In this document: piece by piece, positions 5,625-6,090 of the stretch
How the letters are laid out: the number at the start of each line of letters is the position of its first letter
Position numbering within the stretch: position 1 is the first letter of the stretch
Assembly (NCBI GenBank): GCA_032117595.1
Contig: JAULYZ010000194.1
Coordinates: forward strand, 1 to 6,090
DNA length: 6,090 nt
Reading direction: 5' to 3'
Source: WLJO01 sp032117595
GTDB lineage: Bacteria > Actinomycetota > Acidimicrobiia > Acidimicrobiales > Ilumatobacteraceae
Position numbers and translations under genes: made by a program
Notes under the pieces: generated by a model
Told to the model about the DNA's origin: nothing
Seen by the model: only the letters and a program-made list of their open reading frames with translations
Databases searched by the model: none

Positions 5625-6090
5625 TCAGCCCTTGGCCGCCGACCACGACGTGCCCGAGGACATGTTCACCTCGAGCGGCACCCGCAGCGAGGCCGCCGAA
5701 CGCATGGTGTCGAGCATGAGCGCCCGCACACGCTCGTGCTCGTCGTCGGGCGACTCCACGAGGATCTCGTCGTGCACCTGCAGCACGATGGTGCTGCGGA
5801 AGCCACCCGCATCGAGCGCATCCGAGAGGTGGACGAGAGCCACCTTGAAGATGTCGGCTGCGAGCCCCTGGATGCCTGCGTTCATCGCCTGACGCTCGGC
5901 AGCGGAGCGCACGCTGAAGTTGGGGCTCTGCAGGTCGGGGATCGGGCGGCGACGTCCGAAGAGTGTCTCGGTGTACCCGCGCGTGCGCGCCTGCTTCACC
6001 GTGCGGTCCATGTATTCGTCCACGTTCGGGAAGGCGGCGAAGTAGGCCTTGAGGATCCCCGATGCTTCGTCGCGACCGATGTTCAACCGC
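5625..6090 (-). CDS. polA: DNA polymerase I, C-terminal part (partial)
   Basis: The last 155 or so residues of a family A DNA polymerase are present; the gene runs off the right edge, so the exonuclease domains and motifs A and B are not visible. Recognisable are the EA...Y...FP.V..YM segment, GYTETLFGRRRPIPDLQS, the AERQAMNAGIQGLAADIFK helix, and motif C with the catalytic aspartate in QVHDEILVE. The C-terminus ends SGTSWSAAKG, as expected for the palm domain end. The enzyme fills gaps and removes primers in replication and repair. polA lying near rpsA fits, from memory, gene order in many Actinomycetota, although here two genes lie between them. Confidence 0.95.
   Translation of the reverse strand, partial: RLNIGRDEASGILKAYFAAFPNVDEYMDRTVKQARTRGYTETLFGRRRPIPDLQSPNFSVRSAAERQAMNAGIQGLAADIFKVALVHLSDALDAGGFRSTIVLQVHDEILVESPDDEHERVRALMLDTMRSAASLRVPLEVNMSSGTSWSAAKG

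Noticed and set aside
4711..5892. Plus-strand open frame of 393 codons across the methyltransferase, permease and polA ends
   Set aside because: It overlaps three well-supported genes and translates to Arg/His/Ala-rich low-information sequence.
1..6090. CRISPR array, tRNA or rRNA gene
   Set aside because: No short regularly spaced repeats, no cloverleaf and no rRNA-like sequence were seen; the periodicity at 770-2020 is protein-coding.

Overview
The window is GC-rich DNA with GTG starts and actinobacterial-type proteins. The S1 sequence resembles, from memory, Acidimicrobiia-type (Ilumatobacter-like) S1, so I suggest an Actinomycetota chromosome, probably class Acidimicrobiia. The phylum is moderately secure and the class tentative.

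The right part (about 2490-6090) is ordinary core chromosome. It holds the 3' end of polA (minus, cut by the right edge), a TauE/SafE-family permease (plus), a class I SAM-dependent methyltransferase (minus, divergent from the permease) and rpsA for ribosomal protein S1 (minus). A strong hairpin with a U-tract on the minus strand follows rpsA.

The left part (1 to about 2528) looks like an insertion. A perfect 56-bp direct repeat lies at 1-56 and again at 2473-2528. It carries the last codons and stop of a LuxR/GerE-type regulator plus 39 bp beyond. The right copy is preceded by about 93 bp more of recognisable LuxR helix-turn-helix code and then breaks off at about 2379. The simplest reading is that a 2.4-kb segment entered at the 3' end of a luxR gene, duplicated that end, and left an orphan fragment next to the rpsA terminator. 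No integrase or transposase is visible.

The inserted segment carries two genes: a small two-helix membrane protein (minus, strong Shine-Dalgarno) and a protein built of six tandem zinc-ribbon repeats (DUF4379-like). The zinc-ribbon gene is damaged. After the sixth repeat the frame shifts by one base, and the expected C-terminal domain (QIGITN motif, GIY-YIG-like by memory) continues in another frame without its first strand. The cargo therefore looks like a decaying accessory locus, possibly of defence or mobile-element type. That role is inference only.
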